Source: Takakia lepidozioides (taxonomy: Eukaryota > Streptophyta > Takakiopsida > Takakiales > Takakiaceae). From it: a DNA stretch of 64,000 nucleotides. Both the position numbers and the translations under genes were made by a program. The DNA lies in contig CM060733.1 of assembly GCA_030704615.1 (NCBI GenBank), forward strand, positions 26,412,001 through 26,476,000, written 5' to 3'. Below are positions 21,101 through 31,238 of the stretch, piece after piece. The stretch's first letter is position 1; each line of letters starts with the position of its first letter. A model generated the notes under the pieces. It had not been told where the DNA came from. It did not search any database and worked only from the letters and a program-made list of their open reading frames with translations.

Positions 21101-21707
21101 CATCAAACTGAGCTGGCACGTATTGAACCCGTTGCACTGGAAGGGACTCCCAATCAACAAAACGTAGCTCGCTCTTGCACCCAGGCACACCTGCGAGGGC
21201 TTTCAATTTTGGAATGACACTTGTTATCTCTTGCAATTCGTCATCATGCAATAAGGGAGTTTGCACTGGCGGAGGAATCTCAGAAACATCCTCCGAGGAC
21301 GAGTCCGAAAGAGTCACGAAGGTAGTGGATGTGCTCACCTCTTGTTTCACAGGAACTGTGCCCTTCTGTTGCACGACCGATGCTGCAGTGCCAGGGGTAA
21401 CGACTGATCCTGCTGATTGTCTTCTCTCTTTTCCAAGGACACGGTATGTTCCTGGAAGGACTCTCCACTTCCTTCCACACTCGCCAACCAAGGGTTTCTC
21501 CAAGTGCCCAGAATCCAAATTCCCATCATCGTCATACACCTCTTTCTGAACAAGCAGAGAACCCAACTCCAGCGGGAACACTGTAACCAGCTCATCCTCA
21601 TGAACAACTGCATACCCATCGTCGTCTGCAGTGGCAGTCAGTGGAAGAGTACCTGCATTGGAATGGAATCGAGCGAGTGCATCTCGCTCCCTCGACATGT
21701 TTTCCAT
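18127..21707 (-). CDS. MULE-like transposase with Cys/His cluster and SWIM finger
   Basis: Two exons, 21707-19677 and 19539-18127, join in phase across a GTAAGC...CTGCAG intron (19676-19540), giving about 1147 residues. I chose the ATG at 21707 (MENMSRERDALARF). The frame is open for 138 more codons upstream, but these look like intron or leader. An acidic, Ser-rich region is followed by a Cys/His cluster at about residues 260-380 (CVGHCKCLNISCPRL, CRFCKLSPSC, TRACIHMGAHEHPV). At about 490-680 a transposase-like core has Asp in WLMFDHCK, Asp in GFMADSAQ and the C-x-x-H of RTCLFHWSQSL, as in MULE enzymes. A SWIM finger (CTCPDF then CKH) lies near the C-terminus. The reading is intact. It would cut and join DNA at the element ends in the nucleus. 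The superfamily assignment rests on motifs only. Confidence 0.7.
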
Positions 21708-22798
21708 CACTGAACGAAACTGGCGATTCAGAACGGAATCCCCGAACTGAGAGCCCGTAATTATCGAAAGTGGAAATACCACCAGCAAACTGAGGTCAAC
21801 AAGGGTAGCACCAAACCAAAGGCTGCAGGCGATGCATGCCAAGGATGTAGGGATGACGTGCACCTTCACCTCCCACCAACCAGAAAAACCGTTTTGAAAG
21901 ACCAGAGCCACAAGAAGCCGTGCTGTTTTTGGATGGAAAACAAACCCTGAAAATGACATGAAACCATCCATTATGAAATGACGGCAACAACCCTGGAGAG
22001 CAGTAAACAGGAAGATCCGATTGTAATGAGATTGTGTTGCGCCAGAATAGCACAGAACAAACACTGACACTCCAAGAGATACCTCGCACGAATGTGTGCA
22101 ACACATGGTCATATCCGACAAAATCCTTTATACCGAATGACCCCATGGGGACGGTCACGGCATAAAAAAAACCACAGGGCATGCAGTACAACACACGTGG
22201 ATGCATATGTGAAGCATAACAATTATTGCGAATCTGGAAGAACTGCTCGGAATTGAAAAAGCACTACATTTCTACGGCACATTCGAATTTGAAAGAAGGC
22301 AAGGAGGCCGCCATGTATTGGCAGGCGGCGAAGTACATCTGACATATATCGCAAATGCATGCAACGGATGTTCTTTTTCTTCGGCGCTTTATTAGCTGGG
22401 TAATACAAAGACGCCAAAATGGATGAATTCCGTTCGCACACAATATCAACACCCGCATCCAAATACGGTTGACAACGTCCATTTTTATTTTTGTTACATG
22501 CGATACCAGGACTTGTTGCAAACGTCAAACTGGAGAGCTCCAGGGGCATCGTGGGGAGCCCTTGTTTCCAGCGGAGGAGAAAGAGAAGGAAGTCATTATA
22601 CTTCACGAGTTCTAGAAACAGGAATAGAGCTAGATATAGAATGAGGATGGAAAGAGTGGAGGAAGAGGAAAAGGAGGAAGAAGAGGGAATACGGGAAAGT
22701 GTGGCGATGGAGGAGCAGGAATCTGGAGAAGAACAACAACCCAACATAGTTCCAGGAACAGGCGAGGAGGACACTGCGTCTGAGGGAGAGACGACGAC
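21708..22798. promoter_or_regulatory. Divergent intergenic region of the two element genes
   Basis: About 1.1 kb separates the transposase start (minus) from the first exon of the ParB-methyltransferase gene (plus), so the promoters must lie here. Open frames exist on both strands (for example 22223-22774 minus and 22423-22644 plus) but I recognise no domain in them. One may hold upstream exons of either gene. I cannot place a TATA box with confidence. Confidence 0.4.
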
Positions 22799-25700
22799 AT
22801 GGAGGAAGATGTTGACACTGGCCTCACGAAGAATCTGACCACGGGAAAGAGGAAGGGGGAGAGGCTCACCTACATAGTCGACGAAGAGAGCAGCCCGAAG
22901 CGGAAAGGGTCCCCGGCAACTGGGGAGTCTTCTCGAGTACCTACGAAAAAGGTAAAATCTACAGGACCCACATTTGTGAAGAATTCGGCTTTCAATGGCA
23001 GGTATTTGAGAAAGAAAGAACCATTCAGTGGCAGCTCAAACAGTGTGCGTTGCCGCACACTGTTTGAGCTGCACAAGTCACTGTTTGAGGGTGCAAAATT
23101 CTTCCTTCAACGACACCTTTCTAAGGATGAAATGAACCCCGCACTTCCAACTCAAACAGTGTGCGGCAACGCACACTGTTTGAGCAAGTCTTCTCAATGT
23201 TTTAGGGTGCAAAATTTGGCCTTGGAGTCAGTTATCTGCGGGTGAAATGAACCCTTCACTGCCAGCCCAAACAGTGTGCGGCAACGCACACTGTTTGAGC
23301 TGAACATTTCAATGTTTTAGGGTGCGAAATTAGGACTTCAGGGGCACCTTTCTGAGGATGGAATGAACCCTGCACTGCCAGCTCAAACAGTGCGGCAACG
23401 CACACTGTTTGAGCTGAACATTTCAATGTTTTAGGGTGCAAAATTTGGTCTTGCTGTCTGTTATCTGAGGGTGAAATGAACCCTTCACTGCCAGCTCAGA
23501 CAGTGTGCGGCAACGCACACTGTTTGAGCTGAACATTTCAATGTTTCAGGGTGCAAAATTTGGACTTCAGGGGCACCTATAATAGGATGAAATGAACCCT
23601 TCACTGTCAGCCCAAGAGGTGTGCGGCAACGCACACTGTTTGAGCTGAACATTTCAATGTTTCTGGGTGCAAAATTTGGACTTCAGGGGCACCTATGTGA
23701 GGATGAAATGAACCCTTCACTGCCAGCCCAAACAGTGTGCGGCAACGCACACTGTTTGAGCTGAACATTTCAATGTTTTAGGGTGCGAAATTTGGACTTC
23801 AGGGGCACCTTTCTGAGGATGGAATAAACCCTGCACTGCCAGCTCAAACAGTGTGCGGCAACGCACACTGTTTGAGCTGAACATTTCAATGTTGTAGGGC
23901 GCAAAATTTGGACTGCAGTGGCACCTATGAGAGGATGAAATGAACCTTTCACTGTCAGCCCAAACAGTGTGCGGCAACGCACACTGTTTGAGCTGAACAT
24001 TTCAATGTTTTAGGGTGCAAAATTTGGTCTTGCTGTCTGTTATCTGAGGGTGAAATGAACCCTTCACTGCCAGCTCAGACAGTGTGTGGCAACACACACT
24101 GTTTGAGCTGAACATTTCAATGTTTTAGGGTGCAAAATTTGGACTTCAGTGGCACCTATAATAGGATGAAATGAACCCTTCACTGTCAGCCCAAACAGTG
24201 TGCGGCAACGCACACTGTTTGAGCTGAACATTTCAATGTTTATGGGTGCAAAATTTGGACTTCAGGGTGACCTGTTTGAGGATGAAATGAACCCTTCACT
24301 GTCAGCCCAAACAGTGTGCGACAACGCACACTGTTTGAGCTGAACATTTCAATGTTTTAGAGTGCAAAATTTGGTCTTGCTGTCTGTTATCTAAGGGTGA
24401 AATGAACCCTTCACTGCCAGCTCAGACAGTGTGCGGCAACGCACACTGTTTGAACTGAACATTTCAATGTTTCAGGGTGCAAAATTTGGACTTCAGGGGC
24501 ACCTATCTTAGGGTGAAATGAACCCTTCACTGCCAGCTCAGACAGTGTGCGGCAACGCACACTGTTTGAGCTGAACATTTCAATATTTCACGGTGCAAAA
24601 TTTGGACTTTAGGGGCACCTATAATAGGATGAAATGAACCCTTCAATGTAAGCCCAAATAGTGTGCGGCAACGCACACTGTTTGAGCTGAACATTTCAAT
24701 GTTTCAGGGTGCAAAATTTGGACTTCAGGGGCACCTATGTGAGGATGAAATAAACCCTTCACTGTCAGCCAAAACAGTGTGCAGCAACGCACACTGTTTG
24801 AGCAGATCTTTTCAATGTTTTAGGGTGCAAAATTTGGTCTTGCTGTCTGTTATCTGAGGTTGAAATGAACCCTTCACAACCAGCTCACACAGTGTGCGGC
24901 AACGCACACTGTTTGAGCAGATCTTTTCAATGTTTTAGGGTGCAAAATTTGGTCTTGCTGTCTGTTATGTGGGGGTGAAATGAACCCTTCACTGCCAGCT
25001 CAGAAAGTGTGCGGCAACGCACACTGTTTAAGCTGAACATTTCAATTTTTTTGGGTGCAAAATTTGGACTTCAGGGTGACCTGTTTGAGGATGAAATGAA
25101 CCCTTCACTGTCAGCCCAAACAGTGTGCGGCAACGCACACTGTTTGAGCTGAACATTTCAATGTTTTAGGGTGCAAAATTTGGTCTTCAGGGTATGTTAT
25201 CTGAGGTTGAAATGAACCCTTCACAACCAGCTCAAACAGTGTGCGGCAACGCACACTGTTTGAGCAGATCTTTTCAATGTTTTAGGGTGCAAAATTTGGT
25301 CTTGCTGTCTGTTATCTGAGGGTGAAATGAACCCTTCACTGCCAGCTCAGACAGTGTTCGGCAACGCACACTGTTTGAGCTGAACATTTCAATGTTTCAA
25401 GGTGCAAAATTTGGACTTCAGGGGCACCTATCTTAGGGTGAAATAAACCCTTCACTGCCACCTCAGACAGTGTGCGGCAACGCACACTGTTTGAGCTGAA
25501 CATTTCAATGTTTCAGGGTGCAAAATTTGGACTTCAGGGGCACCTATCTTAGGGTGAAATGAACCCTTCACTGCCAGCTCAGACAGTGTGCGGCAACGCA
25601 CACTGTTTGAGCTGAACATTTCAATGTTTCAGGGTGCAAAATTTGGACTTCAGGGGCACCTATAATAGGATGAAATGAACCCTTCACTGTCAGCCAAAAC

Positions 25701-28700
25701 AGTGTGCGGCAACGCACACTGTTTGAGCTGAACATTTCAATGTTTCAGGGTGCAAAATTTGGACTTCAGGGGCACCTATGTGAGGAAGAAATGAACCCTT
25801 CACTGTCAGCTAAAACAGTGTGCGGCAACGCACACTGTTTGAGCTGAACATTTCAATGTTTTAGGGTGCAAAATTTGGTCTTGCTGTCTGTTATCTGAGG
25901 TTGAAATGAACCCTTCACAACCAGCTCACACAGTGTGCGGCAACGCACACTGTTTGAGCAGATATTTTCAATGTTTTAGGGTGCAAAATTTGGTCTTGCT
26001 GTCTGTTATCTGGGGTGAAATGAACCCTTCACTGCCAGCTCAGAAAGTGTGCGGCAACGCACACTGTTTGAGCTGAACATTTCAATGTTTCTGGGTGCAA
26101 AATTTGGACTTCAGGGGCACCTGTTTGAGGATGAAATGAACCCTTCACTGTCAGCCCAAACAGTGTGCGGCAACGCACACTGTTTGAGATGAACATTTCA
26201 ATGTTTCTGGGTGCAAAATTTGGACTTCAGGGGCACCTATGTGAGGATGAAATGAACCCTTCACTGTCAGCCCAAACAGTGTGCGGCAACGCACACTGTT
26301 TGAGCTGAACATTTCAATGTTTTAGGGTGCAAAATTTGGTCTTCAGTGTAACATTTCTGGGGATAAAATGAACCCTTCACTGTCAGCTCAAACAGTCTGC
26401 GGAACCGCACACTGTTTAGGCAGAACATATCAATATTGAAGGGCGCAACCTTCGGCCCTCATGGGCACATATCTGAGGATGAAATGAATCCTTTACTGGC
26501 AGCTCAAACAGTGTGCGGCAACGCACACTGTTTGAGCAGAACTTTTCAATGTTCTTTCCCTGTGAAAATCGGGAACATAGGGCAGGTCCGTGAGGATCAA
26601 TGAACACTTACCTGGCAGCTCAAAGAACACTTACCTGTTTGATCCCACTTTTTCATGCATCAGTCGACGTTTCATTCCTCTCTTATAATAATTTGAGTGA
26701 ACAACCTTGCAGGAGAAAATGCAAAGTGTGGCGGATGAGGTCCCTCAGGGTCAGGGGAAGGAGACCATAGTTGATGTTGACGATGAGTTTTATGAAAGCA
26801 AAGCCGCTGAGATGCTGGGGGGTCAAAAGGTGAACTCTCAGCTTGTGGTTCAAAGTATGCTTGCTCCTGGTGGGAGGTTGAAGATTCCCCTGTGTAGGTT
26901 GGTTTCCATGCCCGTCGTTCGTCCACCCCTTGTCAAAGACATTCTCAAGCTGGAGGCCGAGTTTGTTCATGGGTATTTGGATGGATCCGCAGTCTTTTAC
27001 GTTTCTACTAGGGATTCTAGAGGTAACGAGCTCCTTGTGGATGAGTCAATCGTCGACTCCTGGGACCCCATTTGGAGACAGGTGAACGAATCCTTCGAAC
27101 TTCTTCTCTCCAGGAAACCTTCCACCCAGGTATTCTCGGGGAAGATGTTTCACGTTTGGGATGGCAACCACCGGTTGCTTGCATGGATGGCTGTCATTGG
27201 GAGGCTGCACTCACAGGAGGAAGAGTGGCATTACTCTGTTCGATCGATGGTGCTTGATTGTGACGACAACATGATGGGTCTTCTGACGGCAATGAATGAT
27301 GTGAACAGGTTGGTTTCTCATTGTACATGTTGCACTTCTGGTTCCGTTCTTCCTTGATTCAAGTCCTTGAATTACATTCTGAAATTCAGATATCATTCTG
27401 CAGAGGGACGGAGACATCGCATGTCAAAACGAGTCTGGTTCACACACTGTATAGGATACAAAGGATCGGGCAGATGCCCTTGACCAACTTCAAGACCATC
27501 CTTTCGGCAGAGATGTATAAGAAATGCGAAAGCTCCAAGACTTCGGAAACATGGTACTCGTTGACCCGTGAGGCTTTCATGGAGTACATGTACACGGTGA
27601 GATACATCTTCCTTCATCTGGCCTTTCCATATTCCTGCTTCCACATGTTTGTTTCTGTCTGTCTCCCTTGACCTTGGATTGATGCAACTCTCTTGCATTC
27701 CCTTGCAGCAAGACATTGCAGATGCAGGGGAGCGTGGCAAACTGGAATACTATAGCTCTACCCCTGAGGAGAGAAGGACAGCAAAGGGGGTTGAAAGTCA
27801 CATCCAGAAGGAGATGAACGCTACAAGAAGGACAATAATGAGTGCTTTTGTGAAGCAGTTGAGAATGGCCGACCCATCATTCGGGCCGCAGTTTCTCCTG
27901 GAGATAAAAAACCATTATAACAAGCCAGGCAAGCCGGAGATGGCCCAGGAGAAGTTGCACAGGTTGTCTACCGCCGTCGTGTCTTCTGAACAGAAGGTGA
28001 AGTGGCTACAGATATGGAACTCCGATCCCACAGTTAGGGATACCCACATGTTCCCAAGGCCAGAGAAAGAGAAGAAGACCCAGCGTGTCGTTCCTGTCAG
28101 TGACAATGTGCTGGACACCTGGCTTCACAAGGCCACTTACTGGAGCCAGGTGTGATGTCCTCTCGTATCTCACTTTCTTTTCTCTTTTCCTGTCCTTCTC
28201 TTCCCATTGCCTCTTACATTCGCTGTGACTGTTTTTGGGTTCATTCTTCCATTTCAATTGTTTTGCAGTTGGAAGAAAGGGCCCGATCGGTTCTGCATAC
28301 TCAGCTGGCTGACTATGGCATCACTATGACAGCTCCGAAGGTCTCCTTCGAAGCTTACATGAGGAAATGGAGAGCCACAGTGTGGCACTCTGGTTTCTTT
28401 AGAGAGTTCAGCAAGGAGGGTGGCATCAGTCGAACAAATGAGCTTGACCAGCAGGAAAAAGGAGAGGAAGCCTGGAAACGATGCCTTTACAGGTGCACAC
28501 CCTTGCACTCTTTACTTGTGTTGTGGTTGCAATGTGTTGTGTGGCATACTGTTTAAGGGGGTCTTCCTGGTGTGTTGAAAAAGCTGGGACACAATATGTG
28601 CACTGGAAAATGAGGCTGTGTCTGTTCCTGCAGGTACATTAGGTTTGTTCTCTTGGAAGAGAATTGCTTGGACAAACATCCAGATTTCGTGGACCTTTGG

Positions 28701-30447
28701 CTTGTCCCTGCTGGCAACCAGACCATGTTCACTGCTGGGATCTTGCATGACTGGGGCCCAGACCATCTTTCTTCTTGTGGTTGGTATTTGGATTGCCCTC
28801 CTTCAGAGACCCCAGCTGTAGAGTTGTCTTTGAGGAGAGAGAATGACCGTATTGCAGCCACTGCCGCAGCAGCGGACCTCGACATTCATGAGCGTAATCT
28901 GAGGACTCTTGCAGAGAAGGAGCCTCCCGCTCAGGATACCCCGGGTAGAGGAAGAAAGGCAAAGGGAAAAGATGTTGCTGGTGTTGTGGGGAAGGGAAGG
29001 GGTAGAGGGAAGGTGGCACAAGGGCAGGGAAGTGTTGCAGCTATTGGCCCTGTGGAGCATGTCCAGCAGACTCCACCGCATGGTAGGGGATCCGGGAGAA
29101 AAAACAAGGGGTGGTTGATCCCAAGGACCCGTACCATGCAGTGGAACATCCCACGAGGGTCATTCGTCCAACCAGGTTGGAGATTGCCAACGTCGGGTTC
29201 CTTGCCATGATGGAGTCGAAGAAATCTGATTACAAGGGCGAGCCATCACCAGTGTGGGAGAGGATTGTCGAGTTCCTCAGCACGGTGCGTGTTCTCTTTG
29301 GGTTCTGTGGCTTCTGCTCTCTTTGTCTGCTGTGGGCATGGATCGTTTATAAACTTGTCAGAATTCCATTGTATTTTTGTTTGCAGGCTAAAATGACCAA
29401 ATCGTGGGTGAACGGGAAGGAGAAGCCATATGCAGCGGAACTCATCATCTTGGACATCCCTGATGGGTTGGCAGTCCCGGATATCCCTCCATCGGGTGCT
29501 TGTCCGGGTTGGAATGCATTTGATGAGCGCTACTGGCGGTGGGTTTTTTCCTTTTGCAACTTCTTCCTTTCCGATGCAGGTGTTTTGGTTCTCATCCAGT
29601 CCATCGATGTTCGGTGTCGCCGTGCCCTTGCCAGCTATTTGAAAGCCTCGGGCATGAGAGTCGTGAAGACATGGAATTGTGTGAACAGCATGTACCTTAC
29701 GAAGGGGGATCGTCCGGGAGAGATGGTGAGTTTCCCTTCTTCTTCCTCTTCTTTTTTGTTCTGGGATTGTGTTGTATAGGTCGCTTGAACTCATATGTAG
29801 GGGCCCGATTTTATTTTGGTTCTTAGTTCCTTGTGGATGTCATGTTCGCAGACTCGTCTGTTTGAAGCTGTTTGTCTCGTCCGGGTGCATCCACCAACGA
29901 CTCCGGCCGGCATTACGGAGTTTGCCATCACTCACGGGGGCAAGTTCATAGATGACAGGACAGATCCTCCCACGGATGACATGCATCACAACTACGTCGA
30001 CAGCAACTTGTGCTTGCGAAGGGGGAATGGGGTTCCTTGGAGAGGGGCGAGGGAGAGGAGCCCGGCTTTCATTCAAACGATTGTGGAGTGCTGCACCTAC
30101 ACAGACGCCAGAGTTCTGGATTTGTCGATGGGCACAGGTTCGTCTCTTCAACATTCACATTTCATGAGGTTTGATTGAGCTTGCACTTTCAGCACTTTCC
30201 ACCGTTCCGAATGTGTCTTCAATGTCTGCTTACTTCATTCTATTCCACTGCAGGTGCTTCGTACCACGCTTGCAAGGCCAGTGCGCGACATGTCTTTGGG
30301 ATTGAAGGGGATGCTGAGATTTACAAGAACCTCCTGATGGGTTTGGGTGGACACACTTCTCAGGTCCTTCCGAAGCCCCGTCCCGCTGATACTGGTACAG
30401 AGGAGACTTCTGACAAGGAGCTGGACTCCGACTTTGCCTGTGAGTAA
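22799..30447 (+). CDS. ParB-like domain fused to a permuted DNA-methyltransferase-like domain
   Basis: Nine exons fit GT-AG sites and phase: 22799-22951, 26713-27308, 27404-27596, 27709-28149, 28269-28492, 28634-29284, 29387-29725, 29852-30137 and 30254-30447, about 1025 residues. Exon 1 is acidic with basic clusters (KRKG, PKRKG, KKVK) that suit nuclear import. Residues about 90-230 resemble the ParB/Srx fold, with FHVWDGNHRLLAW at about 198-210. A Gly/Lys/Arg-rich linker (RGRKAKGK, KGRGRGK) lies in exon 6. At about 740-1000 the order is motif IV (ELIILDIPDGL) then motif I (RVLDLSMGTGASYHACK...VFGIEGD), as in beta-class N4-cytosine/N6-adenine methyltransferases. The usual DPPY is DIPD, so activity is uncertain. 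Between about 29040 and 29110 the frame must change (see findings). Exon 1 is assigned by splice phase and is the least certain part. Confidence 0.6.
23030..26545. repeat. 31-unit hairpin tandem array (period about 116 bp)
   Basis: Thirty-one units follow head to tail, each centred on CAAACAGTGTGCG, loop GCAA, CGCACACTGTTTG: a 13-bp perfect stem that often extends to 15 bp (CTCAAAC...GTTTGAG). The rest of the unit is conserved too (GAACATTTCAATGTTT, AGGGTGCAAAATTTGG, GATGAAATGAACCCTTCACT). Two spacer subtypes alternate irregularly: one with GACTTCAGGGGCACCT, the other with TCTTGCTGTCTGTTATCTG. The first unit (23035-23068) has the loop as TTGC, the reverse complement of GCAA. The array lies in the putative 3.8-kb first intron of the ParB-methyltransferase gene. 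It is not a CRISPR array, because the spacers are conserved. Confidence 0.95.
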
Positions 30448-31087
30448 GTTGAACCTGTGCATGCTTGCATTGTTGTTTCAATATCGAGAATCGCTGTTCT
30501 TGAGGCAAAGTGCACATGGGAGACATCCTCTTCGTTGGACTTGTGCATTGCATCATTGTGTTAAAAATGGGATTTTGTGGACATGTGTAGGAGTCCGCGT
30601 GCTTCCACTTGCCCTCCTGGGCTATCACACCTATTTGGACTTGTTTTCAGTCCTCCTCGGTCTTGTGTGCTACCTGTCTATGCGGAGGCACTCGCAGCAA
30701 GCATGTCCGTTCATGGCACTCAGAGTCCACCTTGCGATGGCCTTCGTAGAACACGTGGTGTTGGGGCCAGAATCTTTGTAGATGACATAGCACAGGAGGT
30801 GGACACTGATTGTGATGACTACGACACTTGATATGAAGTATTCTTTTGGTTTAATTCTGGGACAAATTTGAAATGGGATGGTTGTGTGTCCTTATTGTCC
30901 TCTTTGCAATGTGTGCGTGGAATTCACATTCATGGTTCCAAACTATTGTTGGAGATGGGGGTTGCATGGACTGCCCGGATTGTTCCTTCAATATATTTGT
31001 TGTTTTGTGGACCTCACAGACTTGAGTACATTGCAAAAACAAACAAACCACTTTGTTCTCAATTCTCAATTCTCCCCACATCAACCC
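30448..31087. other. 3' region of the ParB-methyltransferase gene with a possible extra exon
   Basis: A strong donor-like GTGAGTAAG overlaps the stop at 30445-30447. The frame at 30591-30831 after a TAG acceptor ends in an acidic tail (DDIAQEVDTDCDDYDT). Joining these two gives a TGA at the junction, so I end the gene at 30447. The acidic frame could still be a real last exon if the splice differs. The rest looks like 3' UTR. Confidence 0.35.
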
Positions 31088-31220
31088 GCGGAAATAGGTG
31101 ACACCACTCGGAAATAGGTGACATCCGCGGAAATAGGCACTGTTTGCATGCTGACGTGGCGTGAGCCTGTGCTGGGCTCACGCTTTCCTAGGCTCACAGG
31201 CTCACGCCTCCAGGCTCACG
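31088..31220. repeat. Right subterminal repeats and CGTGAGCC-rich right end
   Basis: Three short direct repeats of CGGAAATAGG(TGACA) lie at 31088-31135. They are followed by five CGTGAGCC or GGCTCAC motifs to 31220, mirrored at 17721-17812. The arrangement resembles transposon subterminal binding sites. Confidence 0.55.
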
Positions 31221-31238
31221 GAATAGCACCCCCCGTGA

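Larger units (their letters stand above)
17701..31238. mobile_element. Proposed 13.5-kb DNA transposon encoding a MULE-like transposase and a ParB-methyltransferase protein
   Basis: The ends at 17721-17812 and 31153-31220 carry clustered CGTGAGCC/GGCTCACG motifs. A 30-bp stretch at 17721-17750 matches the reverse complement of 31191-31220 at 23 of 30 positions, so the ends face each other as imperfect inverted repeats. Between them lie one transposase gene (minus strand), one large divergent gene (plus strand) and a tandem hairpin array, and no host gene. To the right, 31239 is the exact start of another dispersed repeat. I did not find a convincing target duplication, so the outer borders and the unity of the element are inference. 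Confidence 0.5.

Noticed and set aside
18127-21707. Assignment of the transposase to the KDZ (Kyakuja-Dileera-Zisupton) class
   Set aside because: The Cys-rich N-terminal cluster and the large element made this tempting, but D...D plus CLFHW and a SWIM finger fit MULE better. A profile search would decide.
22223-22774. Ser-rich minus-strand gene upstream of the transposase
   Set aside because: The Ser run mirrors the Glu-rich GAGGAAGA codons of the plus strand. No recognisable domain, so it is not listed as a gene.
23030-26545. CRISPR-like array of palindromic repeats
   Set aside because: The spacers are conserved members of the same 116-bp unit, not unique sequences, and the host context is a plant nuclear genome with introns.
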